Source: Bacillota bacterium (lineage in GTDB: Bacteria; Bacillota; Sulfobacillia; JAJZYS01; JAJYTV01). Taken from it: 39,208 bases of DNA. Positions 1-6,345 of this stretch are shown here, piece by piece. The stretch covers positions 1 through 39,208 of the forward strand of contig JAJYTE010000024.1 of the NCBI GenBank assembly GCA_021793215.1, read 5' to 3'. A program made the translations under genes and the position numbers. How positions within the stretch are numbered: the stretch's first letter is position 1; every line of letters begins with the position of its first letter. The notes under the pieces are model-generated. The model searched no databases and was not told the DNA's origin. It saw only the letters and a program-made list of their open reading frames with translations.

Positions 1-135
1 TGTACCGTGCGCTCTTTGCCTTAGGGCGCGTTCCGCTAGTCGTACGATGGTGGTTCGTGTTGCTGCCCCTAGCGCAAATGGTCGCGTCGGCCCCAAGCGA
101 CGTGCGCCTTACGGGGCCAACCCGGCCACCGTTTC

Positions 136-164
136 CGCTGTGAATCCGCTGTGAATTTCACAGC
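136..164. repeat. Repeated GCTGTGAA half-sites forming a palindrome
   Basis: The octamer GCTGTGAA occurs at about 137-144 and again at 148-155. The second copy is followed at once by its inverted copy, giving the perfect palindrome GCTGTGAATTTCACAGC at 148-164. It lies about 100 bases left of the tRNA-Val remnant, on the side where an integrated element would sit. Clustered direct and inverted short repeats next to an att site resemble arm-type integrase or excisionase sites, but this is inference. A regulator operator is equally possible. Confidence 0.4.
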
Positions 165-260
165 ATAGGCTGGCATACCCTGTCCCGCCCTGTCTCGCAA
201 AGCCGCGCTGCGACGCGGCGCGTGGCCTGAAACCTACGCCAGGAGCGGGCCTAAGCATAC

Positions 261-305
261 TTGACATGCACGAGGTCGGGGGTTCGAGCCCCTCATCGCC
301 CACCA
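261..305 (+). tRNA. 3' fragment of tRNA-Val(GAC), probable att-site remnant
   Basis: The stretch reads as the 3' part of a valine tRNA. It has an anticodon loop TTGACAT (anticodon GAC), a variable region AGGTC, a five-pair T stem (GGGGG/CCCTC) closing the loop TTCGAGC, the acceptor strand ATCGCCC, discriminator A and an encoded CCA. The 5' half is missing: no GGGCGAT acceptor strand lies upstream, there is no recognisable D arm, and the bases before the anticodon loop (CATAC) pair poorly with GCACG. It is therefore not a working tRNA. A block running from the anticodon loop to CCA is what tyrosine integrases leave when an element inserts at a tRNA 3' end. In that case the element lies to the left of the window and the intact tRNA beyond it. 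A decayed tRNA is the alternative. Confidence 0.75.
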
Positions 306-312
306 CTTTTTC

Positions 313-344
313 AGTCCGTCGCAAGCGCGACGGACTATCTTTTT
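313..344 (+). terminator. Rho-independent terminator after the tRNA remnant
   Basis: A perfect 10-bp stem (AGTCCGTCGC, 313-322, with GCGACGGACT, 327-336) closes an AAGC loop and is followed by ATCTTTTT. It starts eight bases after the CCA of the tRNA-Val remnant, so it is probably the native terminator of the original tRNA gene. That supports the idea that sequence to the right of the remnant is ancestral chromosome. Confidence 0.85.
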
Positions 345-619
345 CGCCCAAGTTACACCCTCAGATCCACATTAGGCTCAAGCGGCCAGGTGTTGACGTT
401 GTTCAGGTCGTAGAATCCGTGCTTAATTCGCGCCCCCGGGCGGCGTGCAACACCTGGAGCGGGATCTTGCGCGTCGCGGCGTTTTGACGGTTGCCCACCG
501 CCGCATCATTGCACGCGGTGCTGTCACCGTCCACGATCACGACCGCACATGGATAGTGTTCAATGTGCGAAGGACGTTCGTCGAGGTGCAATGTGGTGAC
601 CCTGGGCAGAGGAACGCGA
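345..619. other. Stretch without a supported gene
   Basis: Open frames exist on both strands, but none has a convincing Shine-Dalgarno site, family resemblance or exclusive frame. The + strand frame from 445 overlaps the lipoprotein gene. The stretch probably carries the promoter of the lipoprotein gene, though I could not pick out -35/-10 boxes with confidence. Confidence 0.4.
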
Positions 620-1105
620 ATGTACGGGTTGCTAGCCCTCCTTGCGGTGGCCGGTCTAGTCCTTGGGGGATGCGGACCGGAGATCGGCCGTGGATACAAC
701 ATGCCGGCGATGAGGTATCCGGCGACGGTCGATGGCATTCCGGTGCGTCGGGTGCCCTGGCAGAAGCCGCGTCCCTACTCGCAGCGGATTGCTCCCATCC
801 CGTGGCAAACCGCCGCCCCGGTTGTGCTTGGCCGGATCACCCCGACACTCGCCATCTCCAAGGCGCTGCACTCCTACCCCGGACTTGCCAAGCACGCGGG
901 GCGCATCTACATCCAGGCGGCCCGTCTGATCGGTGGGCCGCCGGGGAACCTGCTGGACGCATACGTTGTTGAGTTCGTCGGGAAGGGCCTGATCGCCACG
1001 GGTGGACCCTCCCCTGGCGGCGTCGAGGTCGTACTGGCGCTCGTCGACGGGAAGACAGGTTCGGTGACGGTGGCGAAGACTGTCGGGAGCGGTCGCGGAC
1101 CGTGA
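620..1105 (+). CDS. Small secreted lipoprotein of unknown function
   Basis: The protein has about 161 residues and starts at ATG 620. This start places a short hydrophobic segment (MYGLLALLAVAGLVLG) directly before the lipobox LGGC, with the lipidated cysteine near residue 18, so export, lipidation by Lgt and membrane anchoring are predicted. A longer in-frame start at 563 would bury this signal and is less likely. The mature part is rich in proline, arginine and glycine and shows no family I recognise. The gene stands alone between the terminator after the tRNA remnant and a strong convergent hairpin, so it is probably a single transcript. Function is unknown. Confidence 0.65.
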   Translation: MYGLLALLAVAGLVLGGCGPEIGRGYNMPAMRYPATVDGIPVRRVPWQKPRPYSQRIAPIPWQTAAPVVLGRITPTLAISKALHSYPGLAKHAGRIYIQAARLIGGPPGNLLDAYVVEFVGKGLIATGGPSPGGVEVVLALVDGKTGSVTVAKTVGSGRGP

Positions 1106-1113
1106 GGATGCGC

Positions 1114-1154
1114 GCGAAGGGAGGAGCACGGATTGTAGGTGCTCCTCCCTTCGC
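1114..1154. terminator. Bidirectional hairpin between convergent genes
   Basis: A perfect 16-bp inverted repeat (1114-1129 with 1139-1154; the arms begin GCGAAGGGAGG and end CCTCCCTTCGC) encloses a nine-base loop. It sits between the stop of the lipoprotein gene and the stop of the convergent cyclodeaminase-family gene. There is no long T-run on either side, but the position and the length of the stem fit a shared terminator. Confidence 0.75.
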
Positions 1155-1175
1155 CTCGCCTGGCCGTTGCTGGTG

Positions 1176-2165
1176 CTAGAGCGGAAGCACGGCGCCGACA
1201 CCCTTCTCGAGCGCCCGCTCGTAGGCGACGCGCGCGTACGGCATGTCCGCGATCGCCACCCCGAGGTTCATCGAGACGATGCGTTCTGCGTCCGTCTGGC
1301 GACTCGCGATGCGGCCCGTGAGCAGGTCGCCGAGGTCGCCGCTCGGCGCTGGGGCGCCTCCGAAGAAGCCTTGTCCCTGGTAGTAGCGGTACTGGGCGAG
1401 GTCGTCGACGTAGTACCGCTCGGCGTGGAGTGCGCCTTCGGTCCACATGGAATCGAAGTCGACGGGCAGACCGAGTGCTCCTTCCTTCAGCCACGCACCC
1501 TGCACGACCGGTGACGGCTGCTTGAGGATCGGCCCGGCGGTGACGACGACATCCGCACCGTGCACCGCGCGCTCGGGCGAAGCGACCACTGCGAGCCGCG
1601 CGCCCGGCGCCTTCGCCGCCATCTCCTCGACGAAACGATCGGCGGCGTCGGGGTGCACGTCGTAGACGCGGACTTCCTGAAGCTCCGGCAAGGCCACGAC
1701 CATTGCCTCGAGCTGGGTGCGGCCCTGCACGCCCGCACCCAGCAGCGCGAGCTCTTGGCTGCCGGTCCGGGCGAGGACTCCCGCCGCGAGACCGCTGACG
1801 GCTCCCGTGCGCTGCGCCGTGATCCAGCTGCAGTCCATCACGGCGATCGGGACCCCGGAGTCGGGATCGTTCAGGATGAGGAGGCCGGTGATGTAGGGCA
1901 GTCCCTTCGCGGGGTTGTCTGGGTAGCCCGAAACCCACTTCATCCCGACCGCCCGGGAACCGGGGACGTACGCCGGCATGGCATGGAGGAACGCGTCCTC
2001 GTTCAACGGGTGAAGCGCGGTCTTCGGGGGCAGTTGTGTGAGACCTGCGCCCTTCTCCTGGAACGCTCCCCGCACGAGCTCGATCGTCTCCGCCATGCTC
2101 GGGCCCACGCGCAGGACGTCGTCTCGGCTGAGGTAGAGGATCTCCCGACCCAGGCGCAGCGCCAT
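1176..2165 (-). CDS. Ornithine cyclodeaminase / mu-crystallin family protein
   Basis: The protein has 329 residues, normal for the OCD/mu-crystallin family of NAD(P)-dependent enzymes (ornithine cyclodeaminase, alanine dehydrogenase, ketimine or pyrroline reductases). Visible landmarks are the substrate-site region GMKWVSGYPDN with its conserved Lys, the family helix ITAQRTGAVSGLAAGVLAR with the conserved Arg, the Rossmann loop LLGAGVQGRTQ and the C-terminal LGVAIADMPYA. The start is the ATG at 2165, eight bases after a GGAGG Shine-Dalgarno site; in-frame codons further upstream lack one. It is transcribed away from the acyl-CoA dehydrogenase operon, with which it shares a 256-bp divergent region holding a palindromic operator. 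The substrate cannot be told; an imine or amino acid linked to the neighbouring catabolism is a reasonable inference. Confidence 0.85.
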   Translation of the reverse strand: MALRLGREILYLSRDDVLRVGPSMAETIELVRGAFQEKGAGLTQLPPKTALHPLNEDAFLHAMPAYVPGSRAVGMKWVSGYPDNPAKGLPYITGLLILNDPDSGVPIAVMDCSWITAQRTGAVSGLAAGVLARTGSQELALLGAGVQGRTQLEAMVVALPELQEVRVYDVHPDAADRFVEEMAAKAPGARLAVVASPERAVHGADVVVTAGPILKQPSPVVQGAWLKEGALGLPVDFDSMWTEGALHAERYYVDDLAQYRYYQGQGFFGGAPAPSGDLGDLLTGRIASRQTDAERIVSMNLGVAIADMPYARVAYERALEKGVGAVLPL

Positions 2166-2363
2166 GTGTTCGCCTCCACTAGGATGTGCGTTCGCGGCTT
2201 GCCAGCATTGTAGGTAGCCTTGGTCGTGCGCGCATAGGTCCAACTGTCCTCCGGGTGATGCGCCGTTCGCCCACTGCGCCCGTCCGGCGAATGTGTCCAT
2301 GACGCGGGAAACCGTTCAGAAGGGACGGCGAGCAGGGGATGCCGAGCGAAGCGCGAAGTGCAC

Positions 2364-2381
2364 AGACCGACCGGCCGGTCT
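2364..2381. promoter_or_regulatory. Palindromic operator copy 1 (ACCGACCGGTCGGT type)
   Basis: AGACCGACCGGCCGGTCT is an 18-bp palindrome with one mismatch. It lies 40 bp before the acyl-CoA dehydrogenase start and within the divergent region shared with the cyclodeaminase-family gene. The same core recurs at 6266, 12740 and 12891, always near starts of the surrounding catabolic genes. The symmetry is typical of TetR-family operators. No such regulator is encoded in the window. Confidence 0.7.
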
Positions 2382-2421
2382 GGTGGCACGATGGGGCCGT
2401 CGGTCGAAGGAGGCGCGGGCC

Positions 2422-3618
2422 GTGGACTTCGCGTATTCGGAGCGAGTGGAGCGTCTTAGAGCAACCCTGATCGAGTTCATGCGCGACGTCGTGGAGCCCG
2501 GCGAGGTCACCTTCCACGCGCAGCTCCAGGCTGGGGCGGATCGCTGGTCGATCCCTCCGGTCCTGGAGGAGATGAAGCGGCAGGCGAGGGCCGCGGAGCT
2601 TTGGAACCTCTTCATGCCCGACAGCGACTGGGGCGCGGGGCTCACGAACCTCGAGTACGCGCCGCTCTGCGAGATCATGGGGCGATCGGCGATCGGGCCG
2701 GAGGTGTTCAACTGCAGCGCGCCGGACACCGGCAACATGGAGGTACTGGCCCGCTACGGCAGTCCGGAGCAGCAGCGGAAGTGGCTCGTGCCACTCTTGG
2801 CGGGAGAGATCCGGTCCTGCTTCTCGATGACGGAGCCGGACGTCGCCTCCTCGGACGCGACGAACATCGAGGCGAGCATCGTCCGCGCCGGCGACGAGTA
2901 CGTCGTCAACGGACGCAAATGGTGGTCGTCGGGCGGCGGAGACCCGCGCTGCAAGGTCGCGATCTTCATGGGCAAAACGAACCCCTCGGCACCTCGCTAC
3001 GAGCAGCAGTCGATGATCCTCGTGCCGATGGATGCGCCTGGAGTGCGCATCGTGCGCACGCTCCCCGTCTTCGGGTACGACCACGCGCCGCACGGCCACG
3101 CGGAGATCGACTATCGAGACGTGCGCGTACCCGCGGCGAACATCATCTGGGGCGAGGGGAAAGGCTTCGCCATCGCCCAGGGCCGGCTCGGACCGGGCCG
3201 GATCCACCACTGCATGCGCAGCATCGGCGCGGCGGAACGTGCGCTCGAGCTGATGGTCGACCGGGTGAAGCGTCGCGTCGCGTTCGGGCGCCCGCTTGCG
3301 GACCAGGGTGTGATCCGGGAGTGGATCGCCGACTCCCGCATCGAGATCGAGCAGGCGCGCCTTCTGACGCTGAAGGCGGCCTACATGATGGACACGGCGG
3401 GCAACAAGGTGGCGCAGAAGGAGATCGCGATGATCAAGGTGGTCGCACCCAACGTCGCGCTGCGCGTGATCGACCGTGCGATCCAGGCGTTCGGCGGTGC
3501 GGGCGTCAGCGACGACTTCCCGCTCGCCGCCATGTGGGCGAACCAGCGTACGCTGCGCCTCGCGGACGGCCCGGACGAGGTGCACCGGCGTTCCGTCGCG
3601 CGCCTCGAACTGCAGTAG
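2422..3618 (+). CDS. Acyl-CoA dehydrogenase, ACAD10/11-like
   Basis: This FAD-dependent acyl-CoA dehydrogenase has 398 residues, full length for the family. The FAD/substrate motif [13 protein letters not shown] lies at about 133-145, and the C-terminal signature [13 protein letters not shown] at about 377-390 is the form seen in the ACAD10/11 branch rather than in classical short- or medium-chain enzymes. The chosen start is GTG 2422, preceded by AAGGAGG at 2407. An ATG at 2293 would add an arginine-rich tail that includes the operator and is unlikely. It heads an operon with an SDR, an APH-type kinase and a ComB-like protein. ACAD10/11 proteins often work with, or are fused to, an APH-type kinase; here the kinase is separate. 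I infer a role in beta-oxidation of hydroxy or branched acyl-CoAs. Confidence 0.9.
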   Translation: MDFAYSERVERLRATLIEFMRDVVEPGEVTFHAQLQAGADRWSIPPVLEEMKRQARAAELWNLFMPDSDWGAGLTNLEYAPLCEIMGRSAIGPEVFNCSAPDTGNMEVLARYGSPEQQRKWLVPLLAGEIRSCFSMTEPDVASSDATNIEASIVRAGDEYVVNGRKWWSSGGGDPRCKVAIFMGKTNPSAPRYEQQSMILVPMDAPGVRIVRTLPVFGYDHAPHGHAEIDYRDVRVPAANIIWGEGKGFAIAQGRLGPGRIHHCMRSIGAAERALELMVDRVKRRVAFGRPLADQGVIREWIADSRIEIEQARLLTLKAAYMMDTAGNKVAQKEIAMIKVVAPNVALRVIDRAIQAFGGAGVSDDFPLAAMWANQRTLRLADGPDEVHRRSVARLELQ

Positions 3619-3630
3619 GGGGTGCTAAGG

Positions 3631-4386
3631 GTGCGCTTTGCGGACAAGGTCGCGATCGTCACCGGGGCGGGCAGCGGCATCGGGCGGGCCTGCGCGCGTG
3701 AGTTCGCCCAAGAGGGCGCACGCGTCGTCGCGGCCGACATCGCCGAAGCCGCGGGCGCCGAGACGGCGGAGGGGATCCGCGCGAACGGAGGAACCGCTGA
3801 CTTCGTCCGCGTCGACGTCGCCTCCTACGAGAGTGTGCGGGCCCTAATCGATGAGACGCTGCGGCGCTTCGGCCGCCTGGACGTGATGTGCAACAACGCC
3901 GGCATCGGGAACCCGCCACTCGGGATCCTCGAACTACCCGTGGCGGAGTACGAGCGGACGGTCGCCGTGAACCAGCACGGCGTCTTCTACGGCATCAAGG
4001 CCGCGGCCGGGGCGATGCGGGAGCGCGGTGGCGTGATCATCAACACGGCGTCGATCTACGCGTTCATCGCCGACCGCCGCAGGCTCCCCTACCACGCGAG
4101 CAAAGGCGCCGTCGTCGCGATGACGCGGGCCGCCGCCTTGGAACTCGCGCCCTACAACATCCGGGTGGTGGCGGTGGCACCCGGCCTGATCGACACCGGG
4201 ATCGTCAGCCGCTGGAAGGAGGATCCCGCGCGCTGGCAGCAGATCGAGCGCGCCCAGATGCGCGGCAGGGCGGGGCAGCCCGAGGAGGTTGCGAAGGTGG
4301 TCGCGTTCCTCGCGAGCGACGACGCCTCGTTCGTCAACGGCCAGGTCTACTTCGTCGACGACGGCGCCGCGGCGTTCAAGCGCTGA
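3631..4386 (+). CDS. Short-chain dehydrogenase/reductase (SDR)
   Basis: A classical SDR of 251 residues. It shows the cofactor-binding TGAGSGIG (about residues 10-17), an acidic residue after beta-2 (AADIAEA) that suggests NAD(H) over NADP(H), NNAG at about 88-91, the catalytic YHASK (Tyr about 154, Lys about 158) and the C-terminal FVNGQVYFVDDG. GTG 3631 was chosen because the run of Gs at 3618-3622 then stands at Shine-Dalgarno distance; GTG 3622 is in the same frame but too close. It begins 12 bases after the acyl-CoA dehydrogenase stop, so co-transcription is near certain. The likely reaction is oxidation or reduction of a hydroxy/keto group on an acyl-CoA or free acid. Exact substrate unknown. 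Confidence 0.9.
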   Translation: MRFADKVAIVTGAGSGIGRACAREFAQEGARVVAADIAEAAGAETAEGIRANGGTADFVRVDVASYESVRALIDETLRRFGRLDVMCNNAGIGNPPLGILELPVAEYERTVAVNQHGVFYGIKAAAGAMRERGGVIINTASIYAFIADRRRLPYHASKGAVVAMTRAAALELAPYNIRVVAVAPGLIDTGIVSRWKEDPARWQQIERAQMRGRAGQPEEVAKVVAFLASDDASFVNGQVYFVDDGAAAFKR

Positions 4387-4425
4387 CGCGTCTCCCGGGA
4401 ACGCCGAGAGAGGGGAGGAAGGCGG

Positions 4426-5487
4426 ATGGCGGATGTGCGGGAGGTACGCCCCGAGGACGACTTCGACCGCCTGCGCTTGTCGGCGGCACTGGCGCGGCAC
4501 GTGCCAGAGTCCGGAGAGGGCCCGCTCACGGTCTGGCAGTTCCCGGCCGGCGCCTCGAACCTCACCTACCTGCTCGCCCGGGGCGCGTGGCGCGGCGTGC
4601 TGCGACGCCCGCCACGCGGGCCCGTGGCGGCCAAGGCGCACGACATGGACCGCGAGTACCACTGGCTCGCGAGGCTTTGCGGGGCCTTCCCGCTGGCGCC
4701 GCGGCCGTACTGGCTGTGCGACGACCCGAGCGTGCTCCCGGTCCCGTTCTACGTGATGGAGTACCGGCCGGGTGACGTGATCGACCGGGCACTTCCCGTA
4801 GACCTGCCGCCGGGAATCCCCTGGGGCGAACGCGTCTCGCGAAGCTTCGTCGCGACGCTCTGCACGCTGCATGCGGTCGACTGGCAGGTGGCGGGTCTGG
4901 GCGAGTTCGGCCACCCCGAGGGCTTCCTCGCCCGCCAGGTGGAGCGCTGGATCGAGCGCTACCGGCGCGCGGCGACCGACGAGATCCCGGCGCTCGAGCC
5001 GCTCATCGACTGGCTCACGCGCAGCGTGCCGCCGAGCCCGCCTCCGACCGCCATCCACAACGACTTCAAGCTCAATAACCTGATCGTCGCACCGGGCGCG
5101 CCGGACGAAGTCCGGGCGGTCGTCGACTGGGAGATGGCGACGATCGGGGATCCCCTGCTCGACCTCGGCGTGGCGCTCAGCTACTGGGTAGAGCCCAGCG
5201 ACTCTCCCGAGCTGCGCGAGGGCTTGCCCTATCCGAGCGCCCAGCCGGGCTTCTGGACGAGGACCGAGATCGCGCAGGAGTACGCGCGGCGCTCTGGCCT
5301 CGCGATCGATGCGCTTCCCTACTACCTGGTGTTCGCCTACTTCAAGCTCGCGGTGATCGTGCAGCAGATCTTCGTGCGCTGGAAGCGCGGCCAGACGACG
5401 GACCCCCGCTTCGCCACCTTCGACCGGCGCGTGCGCCTGCTCATCGAGCGTGCAGCAGAGCTGGCGGGACGGGAGGAGCTCGGGTGA
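4426..5487 (+). CDS. APH-family kinase of the ACAD10/11 type
   Basis: This 353-residue protein has the aminoglycoside phosphotransferase fold. The catalytic loop reads HNDFKLNN (about 211-218) and the metal-binding segment DWEMATIGDP (about 234-243). The latter is the form seen in ACAD10/11 N-terminal domains and acyl-CoA-linked homologues, not in antibiotic-resistance enzymes. The N-terminal FPAGASNLTYLL is the nucleotide loop. It starts at ATG 4426 behind GGGGAGGAAGG and overlaps the next gene by four bases (GTGA). In known relatives (LvaA; the kinase part of ACAD10/11) the enzyme phosphorylates the hydroxyl of a 4-hydroxyacyl-CoA and the dehydrogenase partner then removes phosphate. The same chemistry is inferred here from context, not shown. 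Confidence 0.87.
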   Translation: MADVREVRPEDDFDRLRLSAALARHVPESGEGPLTVWQFPAGASNLTYLLARGAWRGVLRRPPRGPVAAKAHDMDREYHWLARLCGAFPLAPRPYWLCDDPSVLPVPFYVMEYRPGDVIDRALPVDLPPGIPWGERVSRSFVATLCTLHAVDWQVAGLGEFGHPEGFLARQVERWIERYRRAATDEIPALEPLIDWLTRSVPPSPPPTAIHNDFKLNNLIVAPGAPDEVRAVVDWEMATIGDPLLDLGVALSYWVEPSDSPELREGLPYPSAQPGFWTRTEIAQEYARRSGLAIDALPYYLVFAYFKLAVIVQQIFVRWKRGQTTDPRFATFDRRVRLLIERAAELAGREELG

Positions 5488-6209
5488 CGGCACGCGTCGA
5501 CGTCCTGCTCACGAAGGAGGAGGTCTCGCCGGAGCGGATCTCCGGGAGCATCGTCGTGGTGCTCGACGTGCTGCTCGCGACGACGACGATCGCCTACGCG
5601 CTGCGCCAGGGCATGCCCCGGGTGCTTCCGGTCGCCGGGGAGTCCGCCGCGCGGGCCGGGGCGGACGCGCTCGGGCCCGACGAGTGCCTGCTCGCGGGCG
5701 AGTGGCTCGGCAGGCCGATCCCGTCCTTCGCGCCGATCGACCCGCTGCGCTGGGCATGGCCCGACTGCGCGCAGCGCTCCCTGATCCTCTCGAGCACGAA
5801 CGGCACGGTGGCGCTCGCAAGCGCGTGGCACGCCAAAGAGCTCTACGCCGGCGCCCTCGTCAACGCCGACGCGGTGGCGAGGGATGCGGCGGCGCGCGGC
5901 GCAGGCGACGACGTCCTCCTGGTCTGTGCGGGGTCTTCGGGGCGGTTCGCCTTCGACGACTTCCTCGCGGCCGGCTGCATCGTCGAGCGCCTGTCGCGGG
6001 TGGGGGAGTGGCTCCCCTCGGACGCCGCGCTCGCGGCGCTTGCGGCCTACCGCGCCCATGCCCAGGACATCGCGGGAGCGCTCAGACTCTCTCGTACGGG
6101 CAGGTGGCTGGTGCGAGAGGGCTTCGGGGATCTCGTCGAACTGGCGGGGGGTGTGGACCGGATGCCTCTTGTCGCGCGCCGCGAGGCAGGGTGGCTCGTT
6201 CGGGCGTAG
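5484..6209 (+). CDS. Divergent ComB-like (2-phosphosulfolactate phosphatase family) protein
   Basis: A 241-residue protein of ComB-family length and layout. It has a hydrophobic strand ending in DVLLATTT (about 28-35), then LSSTNGTVAL (around 102-111) and CAGSSGRFAFDDF (about 148-160). ComB hydrolyses 2-phosphosulfolactate in coenzyme M synthesis, and distant bacterial members have unknown substrates. Here the usual DVLRA(S/T)T arginine is Leu, and the usual Gly/Arg-rich second motif is replaced by AGEWLGRPIPSFAP, so the active site is changed. The start GTG overlaps the kinase stop by four bases, implying translational coupling. No ComA or ComC homologue is near. The coupling to an acyl-CoA kinase suggests a phosphorylated hydroxy-acid substrate, which is an inference. 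Confidence 0.78.
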   Translation: MTARVDVLLTKEEVSPERISGSIVVVLDVLLATTTIAYALRQGMPRVLPVAGESAARAGADALGPDECLLAGEWLGRPIPSFAPIDPLRWAWPDCAQRSLILSSTNGTVALASAWHAKELYAGALVNADAVARDAAARGAGDDVLLVCAGSSGRFAFDDFLAAGCIVERLSRVGEWLPSDAALAALAAYRAHAQDIAGALRLSRTGRWLVREGFGDLVELAGGVDRMPLVARREAGWLVRA

Positions 6210-6265
6210 CCTCACCCTGCGAGGCGAGCGGAGAGGATCGGGCGGGTCGCAGGGCGAAGCGACAG

Positions 6266-6279
6266 ACCAACCGGTCGGT
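6266..6279. promoter_or_regulatory. Palindromic operator copy 2
   Basis: ACCAACCGGTCGGT (flanked as AGACCAACCGGTCGGTCC) differs from the perfect palindrome ACCGACCGGTCGGT at one position. It lies 67 bp upstream of the acyl-CoA ligase start, in the 136-bp gap after the ComB-like gene. The ligase therefore probably has its own promoter, controlled together with the upstream operon. No clear -35/-10 boxes could be read. Confidence 0.7.
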
Positions 6280-6345
6280 CCGGCCACGCATCCGGCCCGC
6301 CGAGCCCCGCGGGGCCAACATCTGGAACCGAAGGAGGAAACACGG

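Noticed and set aside
2-151. Open frames at the left edge (one to 138, one to 151) that could be the end of a gene
   Set aside because: Two frames are open at once, no family is recognisable and the upstream part is outside the window.
109-351. Antisense frame with GDEGLEPPTSCM
   Set aside because: This is the well-known spurious translation of a tRNA 3' half; it supports the tRNA remnant instead.
403-972. Long open frames on both strands before and over the lipoprotein gene
   Set aside because: No Shine-Dalgarno site or family resemblance; they overlap each other and the better-supported lipoprotein gene.
3934-5493. 519-residue antisense frame over the SDR and kinase genes
   Set aside because: A by-product of high GC; the + strand genes have motifs, starts and coupling, while the antisense frame has none.
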